Of a stretch of 64,000 bases of DNA, positions 49,822 through 57,230 are shown piece after piece (within the stretch, counting starts at the first letter, position 1; the number at the start of each line of letters is the position of its first letter). The notes below the pieces were generated by a model that saw nothing but the letters and a program-made list of their open reading frames with translations, did no database searches and was not told the origin of the DNA. Both the position numbers and the translations under genes were made by a program. The stretch is from RGIG4097 sp964550635 (lineage in GTDB: Bacteria > Bacillota > Clostridia > Christensenellales > CAG-917): positions 3,948-67,947 of the forward strand of contig CAZJZV010000008.1 in the NCBI GenBank assembly GCA_964550635.1. The letters are read 5' to 3'.

Positions 49822-51342
49822 ATGGAAAAAATCGCTATAATTGACCTTGGCTCCAACTCTGCAAGGCTGGTTTTGGTCAACATACTCGAAGGGGGATATT
49901 TCGTGGTGTTCGACGAACTGAAAGAAACGGTTCGTTTGGGACAGGATATGGATTGGGACGGTTTCATCAAACCCCAACGTATCGCACAAACCATAAAAAC
50001 ACTTACGATGTTCCGCCGTTTGTGCGACGCAAACCATGTTGACAAGATTTTCGCCTATGCGACCGCTGCCGTCAGACGCGCTAAAAATCAAAAGTCCTTC
50101 CTTGACGAAGTGGCTATGACTTGCGGTATCAAAATCAAAGTCCTGTCCGTCGAAGAACAAGCGATGCTCGTCTATCAAGGCGTCATCAACTCTATGGACA
50201 TCCCCAAAGGACTCATCATGGAAATGGGCGGCGGTAGCACCAACCTTATCTATTATAATCGTAGAAACCTTATCCACTACGATACGTTGCCTTTCGGTTC
50301 CGTCACTCTGACCGACCTGTTCAAAAACGACAGTTCGGAGCCCGAAGAGCGCGCAAGAAAAATCGAGGAGTTCATCGGCGAACAACTCGACAAAATCCCT
50401 TGGCTCTCTCAAGTCGAACCCGACACGAATTTCGTGGGCGTCGGCGGTGCGTTCAGAAACCTTGGCAGAATAAGCAGAATTATCCGCAAATATCCGTTCA
50501 GTATGACTCACAACTACGAAGTCCCCGTCGAAGAGTTTGACAATATCTATTCCATCATCAGAAAACTCGACCTCGACAGCACGATGAAAATCAAGGGACT
50601 TTCGAGCGGTAGGGCGGATATATTCCCCAGTGCGCTTGCGGTTATGAAAGCGGTGCTTTCTCGCTTCACGTTCGAGAAGATAACCATAAGCGGTTGCGGA
50701 CTCCGCGAAGGCGCAATGTTCCGTTACGCCGTCCCCGGTGTAAACGAACGCCCCATAAGCGACGTGCTTGGACATTCTCTCCGCACCCAAATGAAGTACT
50801 TCGACATCAACGAAGCGCACGCGGAACAAGTCTACGACTTGTCAATCCAACTCTTCAAGCAACTCAAAGTGTTGCACAAGATGCCCAGAACTTACGTGAG
50901 AGTGCTCAAAATCGCGGCGTTGCTCCACGATAGCGGTATGAGAATCAAATACTACAACCACCAGTTGCACTCCGAGTATATCATTCTCAACGCAAACCTT
51001 TACGGCGTACCGCACAAGGATATTATTCTTGCGGCACTCGTTGCGTCGGGGCATAGGAAGACGTCCGAAATCTCAAGGGAAGAAATTGCAAAATATAGCA
51101 GTTTGTTCACGCAGGAAGATATTGATGCAATCAGAAAACTCAGCGTCATTCTCTGCATAGCGGAGAGTTTCGACCGCAGTCAAAGCGGTGTCGTCAAGGG
51201 TATCGACTGCGACGTACTGGGCGATAGCGTAATCGTCAAGACCGCAACCGACGGCGGAGATTGCTCTCTCGAAATCAGAGACGCAATGTCATCCGCGGCA
51301 GAGTTCAAAGCGGCGTATGGAAAGAACCTCGAAATCCTATAA
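49822..51342 (+). CDS. Ppx/GppA phosphatase with C-terminal HD domain
   Basis: A 506-residue protein. The actin-fold ATPase-like domain begins IAIIDLGSNSARLVL (residues 4-18) and has the EMGGGSTNL motif (about 134-142), as in exopolyphosphatase/ppGpp-pyrophosphohydrolases. The C-terminal half has an HD-type region with LLHDSGM (about 374-380) and a later HR motif. The family hydrolyses polyphosphate or pppGpp. AGGAGA precedes the ATG. It overlaps the maf gene by 26 bases. Confidence 0.88.
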   Translation: MEKIAIIDLGSNSARLVLVNILEGGYFVVFDELKETVRLGQDMDWDGFIKPQRIAQTIKTLTMFRRLCDANHVDKIFAYATAAVRRAKNQKSFLDEVAMTCGIKIKVLSVEEQAMLVYQGVINSMDIPKGLIMEMGGGSTNLIYYNRRNLIHYDTLPFGSVTLTDLFKNDSSEPEERARKIEEFIGEQLDKIPWLSQVEPDTNFVGVGGAFRNLGRISRIIRKYPFSMTHNYEVPVEEFDNIYSIIRKLDLDSTMKIKGLSSGRADIFPSALAVMKAVLSRFTFEKITISGCGLREGAMFRYAVPGVNERPISDVLGHSLRTQMKYFDINEAHAEQVYDLSIQLFKQLKVLHKMPRTYVRVLKIAALLHDSGMRIKYYNHQLHSEYIILNANLYGVPHKDIILAALVASGHRKTSEISREEIAKYSSLFTQEDIDAIRKLSVILCIAESFDRSQSGVVKGIDCDVLGDSVIVKTATDGGDCSLEIRDAMSSAAEFKAAYGKNLEIL

Positions 51343-51901
51343 GATAGTGCTTGCGTCGGGTTCGCCTCGTCGCAAGGAACTTCTTGAAAAGGCGGGGTAC
51401 GACTTTGAAATTCTCGTGCCCGACGTGGACGAAAAAAGTGTAAGCGACAAGAGTCCGTCCCGTCTTGTCATCAAGGAATCAAGGCTCAAAAACCGCACTG
51501 CCGTTGAAACGTTCGGACTTGAAAACGACGTCGTCATTTCGGCAGATACGATAGTTTATCGCAAAAAAGAGTACGGTAAACCCCGCGATTTGCAAGATGC
51601 GGTGGATATTCTCACCACGCTTTGCGGAAAATGGCATAGCGTTTATACAGGGGTTACGGTGCGCGCATTCGGCAAGGAAAAGTCCTTCGCGGTGCGCTCT
51701 CTCGTCCGTCTGAAACACTTGTCTGAGCAAGAAATCAAAGACTACGTCTACACGATGAAACCGCTCGACAAAGCGGGCGCGTACGCAATCCAAGAAAACA
51801 CTATGGTCGAGAAATTCGTGGGCAGTTATGCAAATATCGTAGGACTTCCCATCGAAAGACTTCAAAAAGAATTACAAAGGTTGGGTGTATTAAATGGCTA
51901 A
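51317..51901 (+). CDS. maf: Maf family nucleoside triphosphate pyrophosphatase
   Basis: A 194-residue protein with the family start IVLASGSPRRKELL (residues 10-23), the catalytic SADTIV motif (about 76-81) and the GAYAIQE motif (about 153). Maf enzymes hydrolyse dTTP/UTP or modified nucleotides to monophosphates and are commonly encoded beside cell-shape genes, as here with mreB, which starts eight bases before its end. Confidence 0.9.
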   Translation: MERTSKSYKIVLASGSPRRKELLEKAGYDFEILVPDVDEKSVSDKSPSRLVIKESRLKNRTAVETFGLENDVVISADTIVYRKKEYGKPRDLQDAVDILTTLCGKWHSVYTGVTVRAFGKEKSFAVRSLVRLKHLSEQEIKDYVYTMKPLDKAGAYAIQENTMVEKFVGSYANIVGLPIERLQKELQRLGVLNG

Positions 51902-52892
51902 CGTCGAATTGTCAATAGACCTTGGCAGTAAGTATATCACGGTCTGCCAGACGGGGATTGGGCTTGTCTTGAAAGAGCCTGCAATCGCTATCGTCACCAA
52001 GGTTAAGGATAAAATCGAAATCCGCGAGGCAGGTTTCCGCGCGGAAAGCATTTTGTCCACCGCTCTAGGCGGCGCAAAACTCGTGTCCCCCGTGCACGAA
52101 GGGTTTATCGTTGACGAAGAAATGTTCACCCTTATGCTCAAATACTTCCTTGACAAAATCCTTCCGAAGTCCATATTCCCGCACAGGATTAAGGCAATCG
52201 TGTCCATAACCTGCGCAATGACCAACTCGGACAGACGACTTGTCGAGAAGTGTTTCGTGCGTGCGGGTATCAAGGAAGTTACGCTCGTCGAATCTCCGCT
52301 TTCTCTCATCGCGTATACGGGGAGTATCGGCGGACTTTTCGTGGATATGGGTGCGGGGAAAACTGAAATCGCATCCGTCACCAATCACGGTATCGCGTGC
52401 GGTGTCGCGGTGAATATCGCGGGAAATACGTTCAATAGCGCGATTATCGACTATATCCAAAAGATTTACGGCATAAAACTCGGCGACTATACCGTCGAAA
52501 AAATGAAGAAAACCGCCTTGTCGTTCTACGTCAACGATGAGGGTAGATACGTCGCTAGCGGAAGCGGAAACGACGGAAGTCCCCGCTCGATAAGCGTGTC
52601 GGCGGAAGATATGCGCGAAGCGGTCATTCCCCTTGTGGACGACGTCATCGAAGTGATAATGTCCGTGCTCGGACAGACTCCCCCCGAACTCAGTGCGGAA
52701 GTGTTGAGAAAGGGCATATTCATCACAGGCGGATCAACTCATATTCCCGGACTCGTGGAATATATCGAACAAGCAATCGAACTTCCCGTCACCGTGCTCG
52801 GCGACGTCGAAAACGCGGTTGCGCTCGGCGGAGAAAAATTCTTCGCGGACAAAAATATGCTCAACAATTTGCTGGGCATAACTCTCGACTGA
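51894..52892 (+). CDS. mreB: MreB-like rod-shape-determining actin homologue
   Basis: A 332-residue bacterial actin. Phosphate-1 motif SIDLGSKYITVCQTG is at residues 7-21, the VKEPAIAI-type segment follows, phosphate-2 FVDMGAGKTEIA is at about 149-160, and ITGGSTHIPGL (adenosine motif) is at about 277-287. It is divergent from MreB of model species but has the full length. It usually forms membrane-bound filaments guiding lateral wall synthesis. It overlaps maf; no mreC or mreD follows in this window. Confidence 0.85.
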   Translation: MANVELSIDLGSKYITVCQTGIGLVLKEPAIAIVTKVKDKIEIREAGFRAESILSTALGGAKLVSPVHEGFIVDEEMFTLMLKYFLDKILPKSIFPHRIKAIVSITCAMTNSDRRLVEKCFVRAGIKEVTLVESPLSLIAYTGSIGGLFVDMGAGKTEIASVTNHGIACGVAVNIAGNTFNSAIIDYIQKIYGIKLGDYTVEKMKKTALSFYVNDEGRYVASGSGNDGSPRSISVSAEDMREAVIPLVDDVIEVIMSVLGQTPPELSAEVLRKGIFITGGSTHIPGLVEYIEQAIELPVTVLGDVENAVALGGEKFFADKNMLNNLLGITLD

Positions 52893-52893
52893 T

Positions 52894-53745
52894 ATGAAAT
52901 CATTATCCGATTGCTACACCTTATATAACGGGGTTGAAATCCCTTGCGTAGGCTACGGCACCTACAAAACTCCCGACGGAGAAGTGTGCGCAGAAGGCGT
53001 GCGCGTTGCGCTTGAAAACGGCTACCGCCATATCGACACGGCGGAGTTTTACGCGAACGAAAAAGGGGTTGGCGAAGGGATAAGAAGAAGCGGTATATCT
53101 CGTGACGAAATCTTTGTCACGACAAAACTTTGGAACACTCATCAAGGCTACGATTCCACGTTGTTTTCCTTTGACGAATCCGCAAAGAAACTCGGCGTTG
53201 ACGTCGTGGATTTATACCTTGTTCATTGGCCTATCGCAAACGATTTTCGCGATGTTTATCCCGCTCGTTTTCTCGACACTTGGCGTGCTTTTGAAGAACT
53301 CTACAAAAGCGGTCGTGTTTGCGCAATCGGGGTTTGTAACTGCCTAAAACACCACTTAAACGTGCTTTTGGGTGAATGTGAAGTGAAACCGATGGTCAAT
53401 CAAATCGAATATCATTACGGTTTCAGAGATGAAGAAACGGTTGAGTTTTCAAAGCAAAACGGATTGATCGTCGAAGCGTGGGCACCTCTATGCAAGGGTA
53501 GATTTTTCGGGCTTGATCCGCTCAAATCCGTCGCGGAAAAATACGGCAAAACCGAGGCGCAAATTCTCGTGCGTTATATCCTTGAACACGGCGCACTTCC
53601 TTTGCCTAAATCGGTTACCCCCGCAAGAATCATAGAGAATGCGGACGTGTTCGATTTCTCTTTGTCCTCCGAAGACGTCGCTTTGCTCGACACGTTTGCG
53701 GGAGTGGGCAGACTCGGCTCGCACCCCGATCACGTCACTTTCTAA
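52894..53745 (+). CDS. aldo/keto reductase
   Basis: A 283-residue NADPH-dependent (beta/alpha)8 reductase. The tetrad is present: Asp in HIDTAEFYANE (about 45-55, with Tyr at about 53), Lys in VTTKLWN (about 76), and His in LVHWPIA (about 108). The NQIEYHYG stretch (about 166) and the C-terminal PKSVTPARIIEN cofactor-binding loop match the 2,5-diketo-gluconate-reductase-like group. It begins one base after mreB, so it belongs to the same transcript, which ends at the hairpin at 53788. Confidence 0.92.
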   Translation: MKSLSDCYTLYNGVEIPCVGYGTYKTPDGEVCAEGVRVALENGYRHIDTAEFYANEKGVGEGIRRSGISRDEIFVTTKLWNTHQGYDSTLFSFDESAKKLGVDVVDLYLVHWPIANDFRDVYPARFLDTWRAFEELYKSGRVCAIGVCNCLKHHLNVLLGECEVKPMVNQIEYHYGFRDEETVEFSKQNGLIVEAWAPLCKGRFFGLDPLKSVAEKYGKTEAQILVRYILEHGALPLPKSVTPARIIENADVFDFSLSSEDVALLDTFAGVGRLGSHPDHVTF

Positions 53746-53787
53746 AAACATATTCGGACAAAAGTCGCAATCGCAAAACATTTTAAG

Positions 53788-53812
53788 ACACTCTTCGGAG
53801 TGTTTTTTGTTT
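53788..53812 (+). terminator. terminator of the ppx-maf-mreB-AKR transcript
   Basis: ACACTC / GAGTGT stem with a TTCG loop and a T-run. Confidence 0.85.
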
Positions 53813-53818
53813 TATCAT
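53813..53818 (+). promoter_or_regulatory. -10 box of a leaderless minD promoter
   Basis: TATCAT exactly six bases before the ATG at 53825. The -35 region falls within the preceding terminator hairpin and matches the consensus poorly, so the promoter is less certain than others of this type. Confidence 0.5.
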
Positions 53819-53824
53819 TTACCT

Positions 53825-54571
53825 ATGAGAAAAATTGTTGTTACGTCAGGTAAAGGCGGAGTCGGGAAAACCACCGTTACCGCTTCTCTCGGTAGGGCGA
53901 TTGCGGACGAAGGGTTCAGAGTTGTGCTTGTGGACGGGGACGTCGGTTTGAATAATCTCGACGTCGTGGTCGGAGTGGAAAGCAAAGTGGTTTTCGATAT
54001 GGGGGACGTTTTGACAGGAAAATGCCGTTTGTCGCAAGCACTCGTGGACGATAGGGAAAGCGCGGTCAAAGTCTTGCCGTCCGCGGTAAATAATTCGGTG
54101 GTAACCGCACAAGCGTTTCGTGGACTCATCGACGGATTGGATGACTATGATTTCGTGCTTATTGACTGTCCTGCGGGGATAGAAGACGGATTTCATCGCG
54201 CGGTGTCCGCCGCGGACGAAGCGGTCGTCGTTACGACTCCGTCCGCCTCCGCAATCAGAGATGCGGACAAGGTGATTTCCTTGCTCGGAAGTTACAAGTT
54301 GCGGGATATATCCCTTGTTGTAAACCGCGTGCGTTACGATATGGTCGCGCGGGGTGAAATGCTCGGCGCACTGGATATCGGCAGACTTCTACGTCTACCC
54401 GTCGTGGGGATAATCCCCGAAGACGACTGCATAACACTATATCAACAACTGGGCAGAGTTCCCGATTTCTCGATGTCCGAAAAGTCTATGCGCGCGCTCG
54501 CGGACAATATCATCAACTTCACGAAAGAAGCCAAGGAGCCTATGAAAAAAAGGAGGTGGCTTTTCATATGA
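53825..54571 (+). CDS. minD: septum site-determining ATPase MinD
   Basis: A 248-residue deviant-Walker-A ATPase: IVVTSGKGGVGKTT at residues 4-17, switch I region VLVDGDVGLNNLDV (about 35-48), Walker B VLIDCPAGIE (about 115-124), and a C-terminal amphipathic membrane-targeting helix ending KKRRWLFI. MinD recruits the division inhibitor to the membrane. It has no Shine-Dalgarno but a -10 box six bases upstream, so it is probably leaderless. minE overlaps its stop by four bases. No minC precedes it; its place is taken by the aldo/keto reductase. Confidence 0.95.
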   Translation: MRKIVVTSGKGGVGKTTVTASLGRAIADEGFRVVLVDGDVGLNNLDVVVGVESKVVFDMGDVLTGKCRLSQALVDDRESAVKVLPSAVNNSVVTAQAFRGLIDGLDDYDFVLIDCPAGIEDGFHRAVSAADEAVVVTTPSASAIRDADKVISLLGSYKLRDISLVVNRVRYDMVARGEMLGALDIGRLLRLPVVGIIPEDDCITLYQQLGRVPDFSMSEKSMRALADNIINFTKEAKEPMKKRRWLFI

Positions 54572-54825
54572 AACCCGTGAAACTGATGACCGAAAGAATG
54601 AAAAACATGCTCGTCCGCGACAAAATGGGTGTGGGAGAAGGTTTTTCATCCGCACTCAAAGGTGACGTTGAAAGATTGCTACTCGACTATTTCGCCCTGA
54701 CCGACGTCGATTTGAGAGTCGACCTTGACGACGACGGATATTATAAAATCCGCATTGTCGGCACCGCTACCGCCGTCAAAAGTTTTTCGTCAACCGCGGA
54801 TATGCAAACAAAAAGGAATATATAA
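54568..54825 (+). CDS. minE: cell division topological specificity factor MinE
   Basis: An 85-residue protein of normal MinE length. The amphipathic anti-MinCD/membrane segment at residues about 1-30 is followed by LKGDVERLLLDYFALTD and the beta strand region VDLRVDLDDDGYYKIRIVGTA. AAAGGAGG precedes the ATG. MinE stimulates MinD ATPase and drives Min oscillation. Sequence conservation is weak outside the helix, but size, strand pattern and position after minD agree. Confidence 0.85.
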   Translation: MKPVKLMTERMKNMLVRDKMGVGEGFSSALKGDVERLLLDYFALTDVDLRVDLDDDGYYKIRIVGTATAVKSFSSTADMQTKRNI

Positions 54826-54861
54826 CGACCGCCTTGCATAAAGTCTTGCAGAGGTGAAAAT

Positions 54862-55095
54862 ATGGAATTTGACCAAAACAAGAAAATCGACGTGCAAGTG
54901 AGTCAAAGCGATTTCGTAGAAAATCAAGTTGAAAGAAAAAAGAAGTTTTCATTGAAAGATAAGGGTATCGACCTTCTCGACGTAGCGATAGTGCCCGTTG
55001 CGGTCGGCGTATTCGTATCTCTCGGATTTTTATTTGCGGGAGTATTCGGCGCGATTTCGCCTATCGTCGGCTCAACTCTCGGCGCGCTTGGATGA
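54862..55095 (+). CDS. small membrane protein between minE and the M50 protease
   Basis: A 77-residue protein: about 37 polar residues, a Lys-rich turn, then one or two hydrophobic segments (about 43-76) ending at the C-terminus. GAGGTG precedes the ATG. It overlaps the M50 protease start by four bases. In B. subtilis spoIVFA, the regulator and anchor of SpoIVFB, occupies this place after minD, but this protein is far shorter and lacks the M23-like part, so any equivalence is inference. Confidence 0.6.
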   Translation: MEFDQNKKIDVQVSQSDFVENQVERKKKFSLKDKGIDLLDVAIVPVAVGVFVSLGFLFAGVFGAISPIVGSTLGALG

Positions 55096-55916
55096 AACTC
55101 AAAATCAATCCGCTTTTCTTCGTGCTTGTCCTTGTCATGATTGCATTCGGGCAGGCGCGTTATCTTATATGGACTTTCCTTGCGGTTACGGCGCACGAGT
55201 GCGGGCACTCTATCGTGGCGCGGAGTCGGGGGTATATGACGAAGTCGATTGAGATTATGCCTTTCGGTGCGGTCATGAGCCTTGACAACGATATGGACAG
55301 ATTGTCGGGGGTGCTTGTCGGACTGGCGGGACCTATCGTCAATCTCGTGCTATCCGCCTTGCTCCCGGGGATATGGTGGTTATATCCGTCCGCCTATCCA
55401 TACACGAAACCGTTTTTGGAAGTCAACTTGTCCCTTGCGCTTTTCAATCTGCTACCCCTCTATCCCCTTGACGGCGGTCGGGTGGTCGTAGGTGCGTCCA
55501 AAAACAAACTGAAAGCGGTGAAAGGAGTGAGAATTGCGGGGATTGTCGCGGGGGTATGTTTCCTTGCGCTATTCGTGACGTCCATATTTTACGACGTCAA
55601 TTTCTCTCTTGCGGTGGTGGGGATATTTCTCATCTACGGCGGAATATGCGCGGGGGCGGAAGAAGAGTACGTGAGCGTATTTTCCCCCGGCACGAAGGAC
55701 TATTCGGCGGGGGTTGAAGATAAGTGCGTTACAATCGACGGCAAAGTCCCCATATCCCGCCTATTCAGGTTTACGGGGCGGAAGTCGCGGACGGTATTCA
55801 AGGTGTTGACGGACGGCGGAGAAGTGGTCATCGACGAAGAAGATTTGAGCCGTCTTGCAAGGAAAAACAAACTCTCCGCTCCTATCGGAGTGGCGATTGA
55901 AAAATTAAACGATTGA
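55092..55916 (+). CDS. SpoIVFB-like M50 intramembrane metalloprotease
   Basis: A 274-residue membrane protease. The zinc motif HECGH is at about residues 34-38 in the first helices and the second motif PLYPLDGGRV, containing the Asp ligand, at about 122-131. The C-terminal region after about residue 200 resembles a CBS-like regulatory domain. SpoIVFB cleaves pro-sigma-K in sporulating Bacilli and Clostridia. The mreB ... minD-minE-x-M50 order resembles the B. subtilis mreBCD-minCD-spoIVFA-spoIVFB cluster, supporting a SpoIVFB-type role. Confidence 0.85.
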   Translation: MKLKINPLFFVLVLVMIAFGQARYLIWTFLAVTAHECGHSIVARSRGYMTKSIEIMPFGAVMSLDNDMDRLSGVLVGLAGPIVNLVLSALLPGIWWLYPSAYPYTKPFLEVNLSLALFNLLPLYPLDGGRVVVGASKNKLKAVKGVRIAGIVAGVCFLALFVTSIFYDVNFSLAVVGIFLIYGGICAGAEEEYVSVFSPGTKDYSAGVEDKCVTIDGKVPISRLFRFTGRKSRTVFKVLTDGGEVVIDEEDLSRLARKNKLSAPIGVAIEKLND

Positions 55917-55933
55917 GCGCGCACTCGTTCGAT

Positions 55934-55962
55934 TTGACAAAATCCGCTCGCTATTATAAAAT
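55934..55962 (+). promoter_or_regulatory. leaderless promoter of the 56-residue gene
   Basis: TTGACA (55934-55939), 17-base spacer, TAAAAT (55957-55962), then exactly six bases to the ATG at 55969; no Shine-Dalgarno. Confidence 0.8.
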
Positions 55963-55968
55963 GGCGGT

Positions 55969-56139
55969 ATGGAACAAAACGACAACAACAATCAAAATCA
56001 AGACCAAGAGAAGAAAGGGTATACCCCTATGACCGAGAGCCAAATCAAGCACGCGCGCAAAATTTCCACGATAATATCCGTGATTGCGGCGGCGGTTGTG
56101 CTTGTCATCTACTATCTCAAAAAGAACGGCATCATTTGA
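55969..56139 (+). CDS. 56-residue single-TM protein, leaderless
   Basis: A small protein with a hydrophilic N-terminus rich in Asn, Gln and Asp (residues 2-15), a short basic helix, one membrane helix (about 32-50) and the ending KKNGII. It is shorter than most gene callers keep, but it has a consensus leaderless promoter directly in front and a good terminator (56154) behind, which makes it a convincing monocistronic gene. Function unknown. Confidence 0.65.
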   Translation: MEQNDNNNQNQDQEKKGYTPMTESQIKHARKISTIISVIAAAVVLVIYYLKKNGII

Positions 56140-56153
56140 TTTTTATCCACTTC

Positions 56154-56178
56154 GGCGCGCAAGCGCCTTTTTCTTTTC
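56154..56178 (+). terminator. terminator of the 56-residue gene
   Basis: GGCGC / GCGCC stem with a GCAA loop and a T-rich run. Confidence 0.8.
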
Positions 56179-56211
56179 GTTTCCGTTATTTCCCATATGC
56201 TCGGCGGGGCG

Positions 56212-56240
56212 TTGACTTTTTTTGCTATATATATTAAAAT
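56212..56240 (+). promoter_or_regulatory. promoter of the ROK-radical SAM-RNase G operon
   Basis: TTGACT (56212-56217), 17-base spacer, TAAAAT (56235-56240); a GGGAG site precedes the ATG at 56284. Confidence 0.75.
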
Positions 56241-56283
56241 AATAATATTATTATAGTAAGCGCGTTAGGCGCGGGAGCGAAAA

Positions 56284-57228
56284 ATGTATTACGTAGGTAT
56301 TGACGTCGGCGGTATGAGTCTCAAAGCAGGCGTAGTCGACGAGAACGGCAACGTACTTCACAAAAAAGCGGTGACCACCGAACCCGAAAAGGATAGTATG
56401 GAAATCGTCGCGGATATCGAAAATCTCGTGAGAGACGTCGTGACCGAAAGCGGTTTGACTCTTGACGGAATCGACGGTATCGGTATGGGATTCCCCGGCT
56501 CCGTTTGGGACGCGAAAGGGGAAATCGTGTATTGTTGCAATATCAATCTCGTCAAAATTCCTATCGTGAAAATTCTCAAAAAATCCCTTGGCGTAGACAA
56601 TATCAAAATCAGCAACGACGCAAACTGCGCCGCTCTCGGCGAAACGAAATTCGGAGCGGGCAAGGGCGCGATGAATAGCGTGCTTATCACTCTCGGCACG
56701 GGACTGGGCACTGGTATCGTCGTGGACGGCAAACTGCTCACCGGCAATCGCTCGGCAGGCGCGGAAGGCGGACATATGCAAATCAACATCGGCGGTCCCG
56801 TCTGCGGTTGCGACAAGAAAGGACACTATGAGGCGTACGCTTCCGCAACTGCGCTCATCCGCCAAACCGAAGACGCTATGGCACGTCACCCCGAAAGCCT
56901 TTTGCACGAAGTGGCAAAAGTCGAGGGCGTGAACGGCAAAACGGCGTTTATCGCTGCAAAACAGGGTGATAAAGTGGCGAATGCGGTGGTTAAACGTTAT
57001 ATCAAATATATCGGTATGGGACTTGTGAACTTTGCAAATCTCTTCTATCCCGAGATTATCATCGTCGGTGGTGGCATTTCGAAAGAAGGGGACGTCCTTG
57101 TCAAACCATTGCAAAGATACGTTTCAAGAAACGTCTACGGCTCACAATATAACCCCAAAATCAAGGTGGTCGCGGCAATCCTCGGCAACGACGCGGGTAT
57201 CATCGGCGCGGCTACGCTTGCTATGTAA
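56284..57228 (+). CDS. ROK-family glucokinase-like sugar kinase
   Basis: A 314-residue ROK protein: ATP-binding DVGGMSLKAGVVD (residues 7-19), the GFPG and SNDANCAALGE motifs (about 112-122), LGTGLGTGIVVDG, and the ROK signature with GHM and the metal-binding loop VCGCDKKGHYEAYAS (about 179-193), in which the third Cys of the usual C-x-C-G-x2-G-C-x-E is His. Residues of the sugar pocket (NDAN, E, GH, E) are kept, so an active hexokinase, probably glucokinase, is likely. It begins the operon. Confidence 0.88.
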   Translation: MYYVGIDVGGMSLKAGVVDENGNVLHKKAVTTEPEKDSMEIVADIENLVRDVVTESGLTLDGIDGIGMGFPGSVWDAKGEIVYCCNINLVKIPIVKILKKSLGVDNIKISNDANCAALGETKFGAGKGAMNSVLITLGTGLGTGIVVDGKLLTGNRSAGAEGGHMQINIGGPVCGCDKKGHYEAYASATALIRQTEDAMARHPESLLHEVAKVEGVNGKTAFIAAKQGDKVANAVVKRYIKYIGMGLVNFANLFYPEIIIVGGGISKEGDVLVKPLQRYVSRNVYGSQYNPKIKVVAAILGNDAGIIGAATLAM

Positions 57229-57230
57229 CG

